DNA of 64,000 bases from Luteimonas wenzhouensis (GCF_007859305.1 NZ_VOHE01000007.1:1-64000); one strand, 5' to 3'. Positions 37,488-46,307 are shown, counted from the stretch's first letter. Notes: a model not told the origin generated them from the sequence alone. Numbers and translations: made by a program.

Positions 37488-38048
37488 CTACCGCACGGGT
37501 GCCTGGTCCCGGGTCGCGGCGGCCGCCTCGGGCAGCACCAGCTGCAGGTAGGGCGGGGGCGGCGCCACGCCCGGCGGCAGCGCCTTGGGCGCGGGTTCGC
37601 CGGCCTGGCCGAGCGAGCGCACGAAGCGGTAGATCGCGCGGCGGTCGCGCTCGCGCATCTGCCGCAGCGCGAAGTCGGGCATCAGCGGACGGGTGTGCAG
37701 GTTGGCGGTGTAGGCCAGCCACTCCTCCTCACCGAGCGCGCCGATGCTCAGGCGCAGGTTGGTGGGATAGCTCGTGCCCCAAGGGCCGAGGTGTCCCAGT
37801 GGCGAGCCGACGAGCCATTCGGACGTGGGGACGTCGCCGCCGCGTTCGGCGTAGCCGGGGGTATGGCAGTCGTTGCAGCCGGCGATCCGCACCAGGTACT
37901 CGCCCTGGGCGGCCAGCGGGTCGGTGGCGGCCTGGCCGGCGGGGGCGGTGGCGGGAGCGGACGCGGCCGGCGCGGCGGTCCCGCGCTGGCAGGCGGGGGT
38001 CGCGAGGACGGTCGTCAGGACGAGCAGCACGATCGGGTGCGGGCGCAT
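37488..38048 (-). CDS. Lipoprotein cytochrome c
   Basis: A 186-residue protein with a lipoprotein signal (MRPHPIVLLVLTTVLATPAC, lipidated Cys20), an Ala/Pro-rich linker, and one class I c-type heme site, AGCNDCHTPG. A possible axial Met lies in RPLMPDFALRQM, and the ending IYRFVRSLG is the usual last helix of cytochrome c. It would be tethered in the periplasm and pass single electrons, for example to a dehydrogenase or oxidase. No partner enzyme is adjacent. An upstream in-frame ATG at 38129 would spoil the signal peptide. Confidence 0.87.
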   Translation of the reverse strand: MRPHPIVLLVLTTVLATPACQRGTAAPAASAPATAPAGQAATDPLAAQGEYLVRIAGCNDCHTPGYAERGGDVPTSEWLVGSPLGHLGPWGTSYPTNLRLSIGALGEEEWLAYTANLHTRPLMPDFALRQMRERDRRAIYRFVRSLGQAGEPAPKALPPGVAPPPPYLQLVLPEAAAATRDQAPVR

Positions 38049-38228
38049 GGGCGGCAGTGGTGGTGGAAGCCATCGGTTCCAACGTGGCACGGGGAGCTCG
38101 GCGGACGCGCCCGCGCCGCGCCGGGCCATCGGTCACGGTGACTTCCCGCCTGCGCCACGGGGGCGCGGGCGGGTATCGAGCGCCGCTCGTGCCACAATGG
38201 GCGTTCCGTTTCCACGACCGCGTCCGAG

Positions 38229-38699
38229 ATGCAGAAAAAGAAGATCGAAGCCCGCAAGTCCCCGATCCACGGCAACGGCGTCTTCGCCATCGCGCCGATC
38301 AGGAAGGGCGAGCGCATCATCCAGTACCGCGGCAAGCTGCGTACCCACGACGAGGTCGACGAGGAATACGGCGACGAGGACGAAGACGGCCACACCTTCC
38401 TGTTCACGCTCAACGACCATTACGTGATCGACGCGAACATCCGCGGCAACGTCGCGCGCTGGATCAACCACAGCTGCGATCCGAACTGCGAGTCCGAGGT
38501 CGAGGAAGACCCGAAGGGGCGCCCGGAGAAGGACAAGGTCTTCATCGTCGCCCTGCGCAACATCCGCCCGGGCGAGGAGCTGACCTACAACTACGGCATC
38601 GTGCTCGACGAACCGCACACCCCGAAGCTCAAGAAGCTCTGGGGCTGCCGTTGCGGCGCGAAGAACTGCACCGGGACGATGCTCCAGCCCAAGCGCTGA
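38229..38699 (+). CDS. SET domain-containing protein methyltransferase
   Basis: A 156-residue SET protein, a family that methylates lysine with SAM. Landmarks: SPIHGNGVFAIAPIRKGERI (SET-N), RWINHSCDPNCES (the NHSCxPNC pseudoknot that binds SAM), GEELTYNYG, and a post-SET zinc motif CRCGAKNCTGTM with three cysteines. The set is complete, so the protein should be active. Such proteins are common in eukaryotes and found in Xanthomonadaceae, Chlamydia and a few others. Its target is unknown; the HU protein with a Lys-rich tail, encoded about 1.3 kb away, is one candidate. CACAAT at 38193-38198 may be a -10 box. Confidence 0.93.
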   Translation: MQKKKIEARKSPIHGNGVFAIAPIRKGERIIQYRGKLRTHDEVDEEYGDEDEDGHTFLFTLNDHYVIDANIRGNVARWINHSCDPNCESEVEEDPKGRPEKDKVFIVALRNIRPGEELTYNYGIVLDEPHTPKLKKLWGCRCGAKNCTGTMLQPKR

Positions 38700-38904
38700 G
38701 GCGGCGTGCCCAGGGCGTGGCGGCCTCGCGCGGGTCGGCCGCCACGATCCGCCAGCCGGCCTGCCCGCCGCGCGCGCGGCGCGGACGACGGACGACGGGG
38801 GGCGGGGCGGCAGGTTCGCGCGCGGGTCGATCCATGGGCGGGGCGGGCACTGCGAGCGCGCCAGGGTCGGCGGCGCCGGCCGAATCGACGGTGAAGGCGC
38901 GCCT

Positions 38905-39336
38905 TCAGTCCGGCTCGACCAGGGTCGGCCGGCGCGGCTGCAGCCAGGCCAACAGCATCCCCAGCGCCATCATCGCCAGCGTGCCCAGCAGCGCCTGGCG
39001 CAGGATCAGCGAGCCGGGCACGGGCTGCATCGCGTACTGCAGCAGGATCGCCGGCACCGGCCCGAACAGCGCCATCGCCAGGCCGAAACGCAACCCTTGG
39101 CCGAGGGTGGGGCGGCCCTGGTCGAAGCCGCGCGCGAACACCCAGGTCATCGCGTAGCCGAGCAGGGCGTGCGCCAGCAGCAGCCAGCCGAAGCGGCGCG
39201 CGCCGTCGGCGGCATCGCGGTACATCGCCCCCAGCTCGCTGTAGTGCCCGCCCAGCAGCAGCGCGTGCACCACGAGGGTCAGCACCAGCGCGGCGAAGCC
39301 CATCACCGCGCCGCAGATCCAGAACCGCTTGCCCAT
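38905..39336 (-). CDS. Hypothetical membrane protein
   Basis: A 143-residue protein with four predicted membrane helices (about 6-28, 48-68, 82-103 and 109-131) and a short charged C-terminus. The first helix begins WICGAVMGFAALVLTLVVHALL. I do not recognise the family with certainty; the size and layout resemble small uncharacterised inner-membrane proteins. The ATG at 39336 is preceded by GGAGGG; ATGs at 39357 and 39369 are in frame. It follows the anchored hypothetical gene by 34 bases, so the two may be cotranscribed. Confidence 0.75.
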   Translation of the reverse strand: MGKRFWICGAVMGFAALVLTLVVHALLLGGHYSELGAMYRDAADGARRFGWLLLAHALLGYAMTWVFARGFDQGRPTLGQGLRFGLAMALFGPVPAILLQYAMQPVPGSLILRQALLGTLAMMALGMLLAWLQPRRPTLVEPD

Positions 39337-39370
39337 CCGACCGCCCTCCGGCGCCATGGCCGCGGCCATG

Positions 39371-39943
39371 CTACTGCGCGGCCGGAAGGGCGTCGACGGA
39401 CGCGGCGGTGATCCGCCACGCGTCCCCGGCCGGCTCGTGGCGCAACTCGTACCAGCCCGCGTAGCGGCGCATGGGGCCCTCGGCAGGCACCAGGCGAAGA
39501 TCCACCGGGATCCTGACCGCCGTGGGCAGCGGATCGCCCTCGAGCACGGAGGGCGCGCGGTTCCGGCTGCGGAACTGCCGCGGCGGCGACGCCAGCGCGC
39601 GCAGGTCGGCCTCGGTCGCGTCGGCCGCGGGCGCGCCGCCGGACCAGAACGCATCGGCGGCGGCGTGGTCCTCCGGCAGCTTGGCCAGGTAGCGGTGCAG
39701 GGTCGAGACCGCGGCGCGCATTGCCGATTCGTAGTGCTGGCGCAGCTCTGCCTCGGCGACCGCCTGCGCGCGCGCCGCGGACCGCGCTTCGGACCCGGCC
39801 GCAGCTTCGGCGCTGGCGGTCGCGACCGGCGTGGGCGTCCGCTCCCCGCCGCAGCCGCGCAACACGAAGACCAGGGCGAGCGTCGCCACTGCGACCAGGG
39901 GCAATGCGTAGCGGATCAACATGGAGCGGTGGCGGTGGCGCAT
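39371..39943 (-). CDS. Hypothetical membrane-anchored protein
   Basis: A 190-residue protein with a short basic N-terminus (MRHRHRSM), one hydrophobic segment (LPLVAVATLALVFVLRG) and a periplasmic part of about 150 residues. The region after the helix is Ala/Glu/Thr-rich, followed by a domain containing ELRQHYESAMRAAVSTLHRYLAKLP and GWYELRHEPAGDAWRI. No known family was recognised. Start alternatives are 39961 and 39922. It may act with the next membrane protein on the same strand. Confidence 0.65.
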   Translation of the reverse strand: MRHRHRSMLIRYALPLVAVATLALVFVLRGCGGERTPTPVATASAEAAAGSEARSAARAQAVAEAELRQHYESAMRAAVSTLHRYLAKLPEDHAAADAFWSGGAPAADATEADLRALASPPRQFRSRNRAPSVLEGDPLPTAVRIPVDLRLVPAEGPMRRYAGWYELRHEPAGDAWRITAASVDALPAAQ

Positions 39944-40025
39944 GCAGTCGGCGCTTTGCATGCGCCGGAAACGGAACGGGACGGCAGCGCCGTCCCGTCC
40001 GGTCGACTCGAGGCCCGGCGCCGGG

Positions 40026-40409
40026 TCAGGCGGCCGCGTCCTTGAGCTTCTTGAGCGGGCGCACCTTGACCTTCACCGAGGCCGGCTTGGCGGCGAACCA
40101 CTGCTCTTCCTTGGTGAACGGGTTGATGCCCTTGCGGCGCGGCTTGGCCGGCACGCTCACCGCGGTGAACTTGGCCACGCCCGGCAGGGTGAAGGTGCCC
40201 GCGCCCCTCTTGTTGAGCGAGCCGTGGATCGCGCCCTCGAGCGCGGCGAGCACGGCACGGACGTCCTTCGCGGCGAGGCTGGTGGCCGTGGCGATGTGCG
40301 CGACCAGGCCGGACTTGGTCAGCGGCTCCTTGATCGCCTTCGGCGCGGCAGGCTTGGCGGCCTTCTTCGTGGCGGCAGCCTTCTTGGTCGTGGCCTTCTT
40401 CTTTGCCAT
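40026..40409 (-). CDS. HU family DNA-binding protein with Lys-rich tail
   Basis: A 127-residue protein. Residues about 30-122 match HU/IHF: LTKSGLVAHIATATSLAAKDVRAVL (dimerisation helices) and FTLPGVAKFTAVSVPAKPRRKGINPFTKE (the beta arm that embraces DNA, with the Pro at its tip region). The first 25 residues are a Lys/Ala/Thr-rich tail (MAKKKATTKKAAATKKAAK) like histone H1, which likely binds DNA without sequence preference and helps compact the nucleoid. GAGGGAAC before the ATG fixes the start. Confidence 0.92.
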   Translation of the reverse strand: MAKKKATTKKAAATKKAAKPAAPKAIKEPLTKSGLVAHIATATSLAAKDVRAVLAALEGAIHGSLNKRGAGTFTLPGVAKFTAVSVPAKPRRKGINPFTKEEQWFAAKPASVKVKVRPLKKLKDAAA

Positions 40410-40533
40410 GGGTTTTGTGTTCCCTCGTCTGGGTGATGTGATCAGCGTATGGAGTGGCCGAACGTGCCGGCAGGCGCAATGTAGGACATCCACAACCCGC
40501 CGCCAATAGGAAACCGCGAAAAAAATGCGGGCG

Positions 40534-40956
40534 TCAGCGCCCGCCTCGACCCGGCCGCCCCTTCCGCCGACGGGGCGGCCAGCGCCACCACCCGGCGGCG
40601 ACGAGTCCGGCGAACAGGGTGTAGCCGAGCACGAACAGCCACCACGGGGCCTCGAGGAAAATCAGCCGCGATAGCCAGTACTGGATGAAGGATTCGCTGT
40701 AAGTGTGCTGGCCTCCTCGGGTTCGCAGCGCCTGTTCCCAGGTGGTGAGCGGGCACAGCCGGCCCAGCCAGGCCTGCAGCGCGATCACCAGCGCGAGCGC
40801 CAGGCGCACGCTGCGCAGCGCGTATCCCCGCACCCAGCGCCAGCCCCGCACGCCGCCCACCGGCACCGCCAGCGCGACCAGCACCACGAACGCCACCACC
40901 CCCGCGTGCAGGACCAGGACCGCGTCGGCGAGCAGGGCAGCCAGGGCGGGCGTCAT
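40534..40956 (-). CDS. DUF2784 domain-containing membrane protein
   Basis: A 140-residue inner-membrane protein of the DUF2784 family: AALLADAVLVLHAGVVAFVVLVALAV (helix 1), a basic loop, LALALVIALQAWLGRLCPLTTWEQALR with the family hallmark CPLTxxE, and a final helix (LFVLGYTLFAGLVAAGW). The tail is strongly basic (RRRKGRPGRGGR). Function is unknown. It starts 17 bases after the stop of the EF-G-like gene on the same strand, so they are probably one transcript. Confidence 0.85.
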   Translation of the reverse strand: MTPALAALLADAVLVLHAGVVAFVVLVALAVPVGGVRGWRWVRGYALRSVRLALALVIALQAWLGRLCPLTTWEQALRTRGGQHTYSESFIQYWLSRLIFLEAPWWLFVLGYTLFAGLVAAGWWRWPPRRRKGRPGRGGR

Positions 40957-40972
40957 GCGCGCACGCGCCGGC

Positions 40973-43033
40973 TCAGTCGTCGTCCTGGCGCGGCCGCCAG
41001 GCGGCCGCGAGCGCCTGCTGCACCTGTGGCGGGACCGGCTCGTAGTGGCTGAAATCAAGGGTGTAGCGGCCGCGACCGGCGGTCACTGACTTGAGCTCGG
41101 CGGCATAGCCTTCCAGTTCCGACAGCGGCACCTGGGCGCTCACCACCACCTCGCCGCCGCCGGTGGCGTCGGTGCCGGTGATGCGCGCGCGCTTGGCCGC
41201 CAGGCCGCCGCTGATATCGCCCATGCACGACTCGGGCGCGTGCACCTCCAGGTCGACCACCGGTTCGAGCACCTGCGGCCGGCCCTTGAGCACCGCGTCG
41301 AGGAACGCCTTGCGGCCGGCCACGACGAAGGCCACTTCCTTGCTGTCGACTGGATGGTGCTTGCCGTCGTACACCACCACCCGCAGGTCCTGCATCGGGA
41401 AGCCGGCGATCGCGCCCGAGCGCAGCGCCTGGCGCACGCCCTTCTCCACCGCGGGCAGGAACTGCGAGGGGATCACGCCGCCCTTGACCTCGTCCACGAA
41501 CTCGAATCCGGCCCCGCGCGGCAGCGGCTCGACCCGCAGGAACACCTCGCCGAACTGGCCGGCGCCGCCGGTCTGCTTGCGGTGGCGGTAGTGGCCTTCT
41601 GCTGGCGCAGAGATGGTCTCGCGGTAGGCGATGCGCGGCGGGCGGGTGCGCACCTCGACCCCGAAGCGGTCGCGCAGGCGGTCGATCTGCACCCGCAGGT
41701 GCAGGTCCGACAGGCCGCGCACGACGGTCTCGCGGGTCTCCTCCTCGTGCTCGACGTGGAAGCACGGGTCCTCCTCGGCCAGGCGCTGCAGCGCGGTCGC
41801 CAGCTTCTGCTCCTGGCCCTTGTTGCCGGCCTCCACCGCCAGCCCGAACATCGGCGTGGGGAAGGCCACCGGCGCGAGGTGGATGTGGTCCTCGTCGTGG
41901 CTGTCGTGGAGCACCGCGTCGAAGTGCAGTTCCTCGACCTTGGCCACCGCGGCGATGTCGCCGGGCACCGCCTCGTCGATCTCGACGTGCTCCTTGCCCT
42001 GCAGCCGGAACAGGTGCGCGACCCGGAACGGCTTGCGCCCATCGTCGACGAACAGGCGGCTGTCGCGGCGCACCGTGCCCTGGTAGACGCGGAACACGCC
42101 GAGCTTGCCGACGAACGGATCGTGCAGGATCCGGAACACGTCGGCGACCACGTGCGCGTCCGGATCGGGCGTGGTCGCGAACGGCTGCGCGTGCGCGCCG
42201 GTGCCCTTCACGAAGGGCGGCGGGTTGGCCTCGCCGGGATGCGGGAACAGGCGCGCGGCGATGTCGAGCAGTTCGCGCACGCCGGTGCCGGTGCGGGCGG
42301 AGACGAAGCACACCGGCACCAGGTGGCCCTCGCGCAGGCACTGCTCGAAGGCGTCGTGCAGCTCGTCGCCGCGCAGACCGGCCTCGCCGAGCTCGAGATA
42401 GTGCTCCATCACCGTCTCGTTGATCTCGACCACCTGGTCGAGGATCCGCCGGTGCCAGTCGGCGACCGGGCCCAGGTCGCTGTCGCCGTCGGCCTGGCCG
42501 AAGCAGTCGACCACCCGGGCGCCGGCGGCGGGCAGGTTGAGCGGCAGCATGCAGGTGCCGAAGGCCTCGCGCAGCTGGTCGAGCACGCGACCGGGGTCGG
42601 CGCCGTCGGCGTCGATGCGGTTGATGGCGATCGCGCGGCACAGGTTGCGCTCCTTCGCGCGCGCCATCAGCCGCCGGGTGCCGTGCTTGACGCCGCCCGC
42701 GGCATCGACCACCACCAGCGCGGTGTCCACCGCCGCCAGCGCCGCGAGCGCCGGGCCGCGGAAGTCGGGATAGCCGGGAAGGTCGACGAGGTTGAGATGG
42801 ACCGGCCCCCCGGGGCCGGCCGCGTGGCCGAGGCTGGCGATCGCGGCGTCGATCGAATGCCCGCGCTGCCTCTCCACCGGATCGAAGTCGGACACGGTGT
42901 TGCCGCGTTCGACGGTGCCTGCCGCCTGGATCGCGCCGCCGGCATGCAGCAGGGCTTCGAACAGGGTGGTCTTGCCGGCGCCGGGGTGGCCTGCCAGGGC
43001 CACGTTGCGGATCTGTTGCGTCGAGTGGGGCAT
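40973..43033 (-). CDS. Elongation factor G-like GTPase
   Basis: A 686-residue protein with the full EF-G domain set: G1 as GHPGAGKTT (15-23), G3 as DLPGYPDF, and G4 as NRID rather than NKxD; domains II to V follow, with REGxI-like GHYRHRKQTGGAGQFGEVFLRV in domain IV. It differs from the canonical translocase at several switch positions, so it belongs to the EF-G-like paralogues (FusA2 or EF-G-II type) whose role, in ribosome recycling or other steps, is not settled. It lies far from rpsL/rpsG/tuf, which also argues for a paralogue. Confidence 0.88.
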   Translation of the reverse strand: MPHSTQQIRNVALAGHPGAGKTTLFEALLHAGGAIQAAGTVERGNTVSDFDPVERQRGHSIDAAIASLGHAAGPGGPVHLNLVDLPGYPDFRGPALAALAAVDTALVVVDAAGGVKHGTRRLMARAKERNLCRAIAINRIDADGADPGRVLDQLREAFGTCMLPLNLPAAGARVVDCFGQADGDSDLGPVADWHRRILDQVVEINETVMEHYLELGEAGLRGDELHDAFEQCLREGHLVPVCFVSARTGTGVRELLDIAARLFPHPGEANPPPFVKGTGAHAQPFATTPDPDAHVVADVFRILHDPFVGKLGVFRVYQGTVRRDSRLFVDDGRKPFRVAHLFRLQGKEHVEIDEAVPGDIAAVAKVEELHFDAVLHDSHDEDHIHLAPVAFPTPMFGLAVEAGNKGQEQKLATALQRLAEEDPCFHVEHEEETRETVVRGLSDLHLRVQIDRLRDRFGVEVRTRPPRIAYRETISAPAEGHYRHRKQTGGAGQFGEVFLRVEPLPRGAGFEFVDEVKGGVIPSQFLPAVEKGVRQALRSGAIAGFPMQDLRVVVYDGKHHPVDSKEVAFVVAGRKAFLDAVLKGRPQVLEPVVDLEVHAPESCMGDISGGLAAKRARITGTDATGGGEVVVSAQVPLSELEGYAAELKSVTAGRGRYTLDFSHYEPVPPQVQQALAAAWRPRQDDD

Positions 43034-43335
43034 GGGGCCGATCCTCCCTTGCTGGGGCCGGCCGCCGGCCGGCGTCTGCGGGGAGATCCGCGCCGCGGCC
43101 CGGGCGCCGTGGTCCCGTTCCGCGGGCGGATCCGCTTGCGGCCGTCATGGCAGTCCACGGGAGGAGGAACGCTGCCGAGCGAGCGCTCGCTCGAGGGGCG
43201 TCATGGCGGGGGGCCACCTTATCGCGTCACCGCCGCCACGGCGCGTTGCGTCGCAGCATGCCGCGTCCACCCACGCCGCGGTAACGCCGTGGCGGTTAGC
43301 TTGCGAAGATTGCCGAACCGACAGGAGCGAACACG
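43034..43335. other. Divergent intergenic region with an 18-base palindrome
   Basis: This 302-base gap lies between the EF-G-like gene (-) and osmC-like gene (+). CGAGCGAGCGCTCGCTCG at 43176-43193 is a perfect palindrome and a candidate operator or hairpin. GGTTAGCTT at 43294-43302 could hold a -10 box for the OsmC-like gene, and GACAGGAG before 43336 is its ribosome binding site. Nothing else was recognised. Confidence 0.5.
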
Positions 43336-43770
43336 ATGGGCATTTCACGCAAGGCGACCGCGCGCTGGGAAGGCGACCTCAAGACTGGCCGCGGCAGCCT
43401 CACCACCCCGGCCAGCGGCCTGCTCGACGGCACCCGCTACGGCTTCAACAGCCGCTTCGGCGAGGAGAAGGGCACCAATCCCGAGGAGCTGATCGCGGCT
43501 GCCCACGCTGGCTGCTTCACCATGGCGCTGTCGGCCAAGCTCACCGAAGCCGGCCATCCGCCGGAGTGGCTCGAAGGCACGGCCGCGGTGGACCTCTCGC
43601 TCGAGGGCGGACCCACGCTCAGCGCGATCCGCTTGGGCATGAAGGCCAAGGTGCCGGGGCTGGACGAGAAGACCTTCCGCGCGATCGCCGACGACGCCAA
43701 GCAGAACTGTCCGGTGTCCAAGGCGCTGAGCGCGGTGCCGATCACGCTGGAGGCGGAACTGCTTGGGTAG
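43336..43770 (+). CDS. OsmC family peroxiredoxin
   Basis: A 144-residue organic hydroperoxide reductase-like protein. The two redox cysteines are visible as AAHAGCFTMALSAKL (about Cys59) and DAKQNCPVSKALS (about Cys126), the expected spacing for OsmC. It starts ISRKATARWEGDLKTGRGSLTT, close to OsmC and YajJ-like proteins. It should detoxify organic peroxides using thiols, often induced by osmotic or oxidative stress. Its end overlaps the TTG start of the next gene. Confidence 0.93.
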   Translation: MGISRKATARWEGDLKTGRGSLTTPASGLLDGTRYGFNSRFGEEKGTNPEELIAAAHAGCFTMALSAKLTEAGHPPEWLEGTAAVDLSLEGGPTLSAIRLGMKAKVPGLDEKTFRAIADDAKQNCPVSKALSAVPITLEAELLG

Positions 43771-44449
43771 CGGCCCGGGTGCGGCGCTGATGGTGCACGG
43801 AGGCGGGGGCGGCGGCTGGGAATGGAACATCTGGAGGGGCGTGTTCGAGGCCCGCGGGGTGCGCGTGTGCGCACCGGACCTGCAGCCCTCGCCGCTGGGG
43901 CTGGCCGCGACCGGCCTCGACTTCTATCTCGCCCAGGTACGCCAGGCGCTGCGCCGGCTGCCGCGCCCGCGCGCCCTGGTCGGCGCCAGCCTTGGCGGGC
44001 TGCTGGCGCTCGAGTGCGCCGGCGAGGCCGATGCGCTGGTACTGGTCAATCCGCTGCCGCCCGCGCCCTGGCATGCGCAGCTGCCGCGGCGCGAATGGCC
44101 GGACGTCATCCCCTGGCAGCGCGACGCGCGCCTGACCGGGACCCGGCGCGCGCTGCCCGACGCGGACGAGGCGACCGCGTTGTTCGCGTTCCGCCACTGG
44201 CGCGACGAGAGCGGGCGCGCGATGCGCGAGGCCCATGCCGGGCGCCAGGTGCCGCATCCGCCGTGCCCGGCGCTGTACGTGGCCTCGATGGTCGACGACG
44301 ACGTGCCGCCCGCGCTCACCGCCGCCCTGGCCAGCGAGCACCAGGCCTCGCTGCTGCGGGCCTCGGCGGTCAGCCACGTCGGGCCGCTGCTCGGGCGCGG
44401 TGCCGCCGACTGCGCCACGCAGGTCCTGGCCTGGCTGTCGGCGCGTTGA
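43763..44449 (+). CDS. Alpha/beta hydrolase
   Basis: A 228-residue alpha/beta-hydrolase fold protein. The oxyanion region is ALMVHGGGGGGWEW, the nucleophile elbow is LVGASLGGLLAL (GxSxG), and the catalytic His is probably in ASAVSHVGPLL near the end. Substrate is unknown. The best start is the TTG at 43763, which overlaps the end of the OsmC gene by 8 bases and has GGAGG 9 bases upstream; an ATG at 43790 would cut into the first strand. Coupled translation with the peroxiredoxin is likely. Confidence 0.8.
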   Translation: MGSGPGAALMVHGGGGGGWEWNIWRGVFEARGVRVCAPDLQPSPLGLAATGLDFYLAQVRQALRRLPRPRALVGASLGGLLALECAGEADALVLVNPLPPAPWHAQLPRREWPDVIPWQRDARLTGTRRALPDADEATALFAFRHWRDESGRAMREAHAGRQVPHPPCPALYVASMVDDDVPPALTAALASEHQASLLRASAVSHVGPLLGRGAADCATQVLAWLSAR

Positions 44450-44544
44450 GCGCCACGGGCCGGCCGCGGGATTCAGGTCCGCGTTAGCGGTGCTTGCCTA
44501 GCGTGGACCGGCGCGCCCTTCGTCCACGCGCCGGAACCAGCACG

Positions 44545-45231
44545 ATGAAGCTCCAGGCGACCTGCCTTGCCGCCGTCCTCGTTCTCGTCGTCGCCACGGG
44601 CACCGCCTCCGCCCAGGGCGGTCGCGAGTACGACGGACCGTATGGCGACTCTCCCCACCGCACCCCCGGGCCGCGTGGCGGCGACTGGCGCGGCTCTGAT
44701 CCGCAGCCGCAGTACGCGTGGGCGCGGGTGCTGCGCGTGGACCCGGTGCTCGACGGGTACGCCCGGCCCACGCGGTCGGCGCGCGACTGCCAGGTGCGCC
44801 GCGACGGGTACGTCCATCGCGACGATCCGTACGACGGGTACGGTGGCGGGTACGATCCCGACGCGCGCCGCCGCGACGATAACGGCCGCCTCGCCGCCAG
44901 CGTGCTCGGCGGCATCGCCGGCGCCGTGCTGGGCAGCCGGTTCGGCGACGGCAGCGGCCAGCTGATCGGCACCGCGGTCGGCGCCGGGGCTGGCAGCGCC
45001 ATCGGCCGCCGCGTCTACGAGACCCGCCGGCGCGGGCCCGAGCACGTGGTCACCGTCTGCGACCCGGAACCCTACGGCGACCGGTACGCCGGCGACGGTG
45101 GCCATGACCCGCGCGACGTGGTCGCCTACGACGTCACCTACGAGTACGGCGGGCGCGAGTACGTGACCCGCACCGACCACCACCCCGGCGACCGCATCCG
45201 GGTGCAGGTGGACGTGCGCGCGGTGCCGTAG
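44545..45231 (+). CDS. Glycine zipper 2TM domain protein
   Basis: A 228-residue exported protein: a signal peptide (LQATCLAAVLVLVVATGTASA), a Gly/Tyr/Arg/Asp-rich middle with repeated DGY units (GACGGGTACG at DNA level), and a glycine zipper, ASVLGGIAGAVLGSRFGDGSGQ then AVGAGAGSAIGRRV (about 112-150), which forms two membrane-spanning helices, as in Rcp/SlyB-like outer-membrane proteins. It probably sits in the envelope; function is unknown. Confidence 0.85.
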   Translation: MKLQATCLAAVLVLVVATGTASAQGGREYDGPYGDSPHRTPGPRGGDWRGSDPQPQYAWARVLRVDPVLDGYARPTRSARDCQVRRDGYVHRDDPYDGYGGGYDPDARRRDDNGRLAASVLGGIAGAVLGSRFGDGSGQLIGTAVGAGAGSAIGRRVYETRRRGPEHVVTVCDPEPYGDRYAGDGGHDPRDVVAYDVTYEYGGREYVTRTDHHPGDRIRVQVDVRAVP

Positions 45232-45254
45232 CCGCGGCGTGCCCCGCGCTGCGC

Positions 45255-46145
45255 TCAGCGCGGTGCCGGCGCGTTCCAGTCGAGCGTGCCGGTGACGACC
45301 GTCTGCACCTGGCCGCCAGACCACACCTCGCCGTCGCCGTCGACCTCGAGTTCGAGGCAGGCATCGAAGCCGACCTCGCGTCCCTGGTTCACCCGGTAGC
45401 GGCCGTCGCGGCCGGGCAGGGCGTCGCGCGAGGCCAGCCAGGCCGCGAGGGTGGCGTTGGCCGCACCGGATGCGGCGTCCTCGAAGCAGCGCCCCGCGCC
45501 GACCCAGGCGCGCACGGCGAGGTCGTACGCGCGAGCCTGGCAGCGCGCGTACACGCACAGGCCCATGCTGCCCGTGCCTTGCGCCAGGCGTTCAATCGCC
45601 GCCCAGTCCGGGGCTGCGCTGCGCAGCGTGGCCTCGTCGGCCAGTTCGGCCAGCCACCAGCGGCGGCCGCCGTCCATCAGCACCGGCGGCAGCGCGCCGC
45701 GCGCCAGGCCCGCCAGCGCATCGGCCAGCCGCGCATCGTCGGCGTCGGCCACTTCGGCGACCCGCGCCCGCGGCGTGCGGATCGCGATCGTGCGCGCGGC
45801 TCCGGCGCCGCGCACGCGCAGCGGCAGCAGGCCGGCCACGCCTTCCTGCACCAGATGCCCGTCGACGGGCTGCGCGAGGCCGGCCTCGAGCACGGCGTGC
45901 GCGGTGCCGACGCTGGGATGGCCGGCGAAGGGCACCTCGCGCTGCGGACTGAACATGCGCAATGCGTAGCTGGCATCGGGCGCGGTCGGCGGGAACACGA
46001 ACGTGGTCTCGGGCAGCCGCGTCCAGCGCGCGATCGCCTGCATGGCAGCATCGTCCAGGCCTTCGGCGTCCAGGACCACGGCCAGTGGATTGCCCACCCC
46101 GGGGCGGTCGGCGAAGACATCGAGCTGCAGGTAGCGTCGGGACAT
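45255..46145 (-). CDS. PhzF family protein
   Basis: A 296-residue isomerase-like protein. It starts SRRYLQLDVFADRPGVGNPLAVVLDAEGL, the usual PhzF beginning, and contains PETTFVFPP with the catalytic Glu (about residue 41-45), REVPFAGHPSVGTAHAVLE, and the C-terminal half-domain with GRCFEDAASGAANATLAAW. Family members include PhzF of phenazine synthesis and many enzymes of unknown role; no phenazine genes are here, so the substrate is open. The ATG at 46145 removes 18 implausible residues of the longer frame. Confidence 0.88.
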   Translation of the reverse strand: MSRRYLQLDVFADRPGVGNPLAVVLDAEGLDDAAMQAIARWTRLPETTFVFPPTAPDASYALRMFSPQREVPFAGHPSVGTAHAVLEAGLAQPVDGHLVQEGVAGLLPLRVRGAGAARTIAIRTPRARVAEVADADDARLADALAGLARGALPPVLMDGGRRWWLAELADEATLRSAAPDWAAIERLAQGTGSMGLCVYARCQARAYDLAVRAWVGAGRCFEDAASGAANATLAAWLASRDALPGRDGRYRVNQGREVGFDACLELEVDGDGEVWSGGQVQTVVTGTLDWNAPAPR

Positions 46146-46245
46146 GGCGAGCGCGGCGGACGAAGGGGCGCGCAGCTTAGCAAGCCGCGCCGCATGCATT
46201 GCCGCGGCATGCCCGCGCCACGGCGCCCGCGGCTGGCGATCCGGT

Positions 46246-46251
46246 TAGAAT
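46246..46251 (+). promoter_or_regulatory. Possible -10 box of the lysAC operon
   Basis: TAGAAT occurs 57 bases before the lysAC ATG, in the setting GGTTAGAATCC often seen at promoters of these bacteria. No clear -35 element is at the right distance. Confidence 0.3.
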
Positions 46252-46307
46252 CCGCGCTGCGCCCGCATGCCGGGCGTTCCCGCCCGTTTCGCTGGACCTG
46301 CCACTTC

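Noticed and set aside
41240..43492. A 750-codon plus-strand frame opposite the EF-G-like gene
   Set aside because: The minus strand has full GTPase motifs; this frame has none and ends in the osmC region in the wrong phase.
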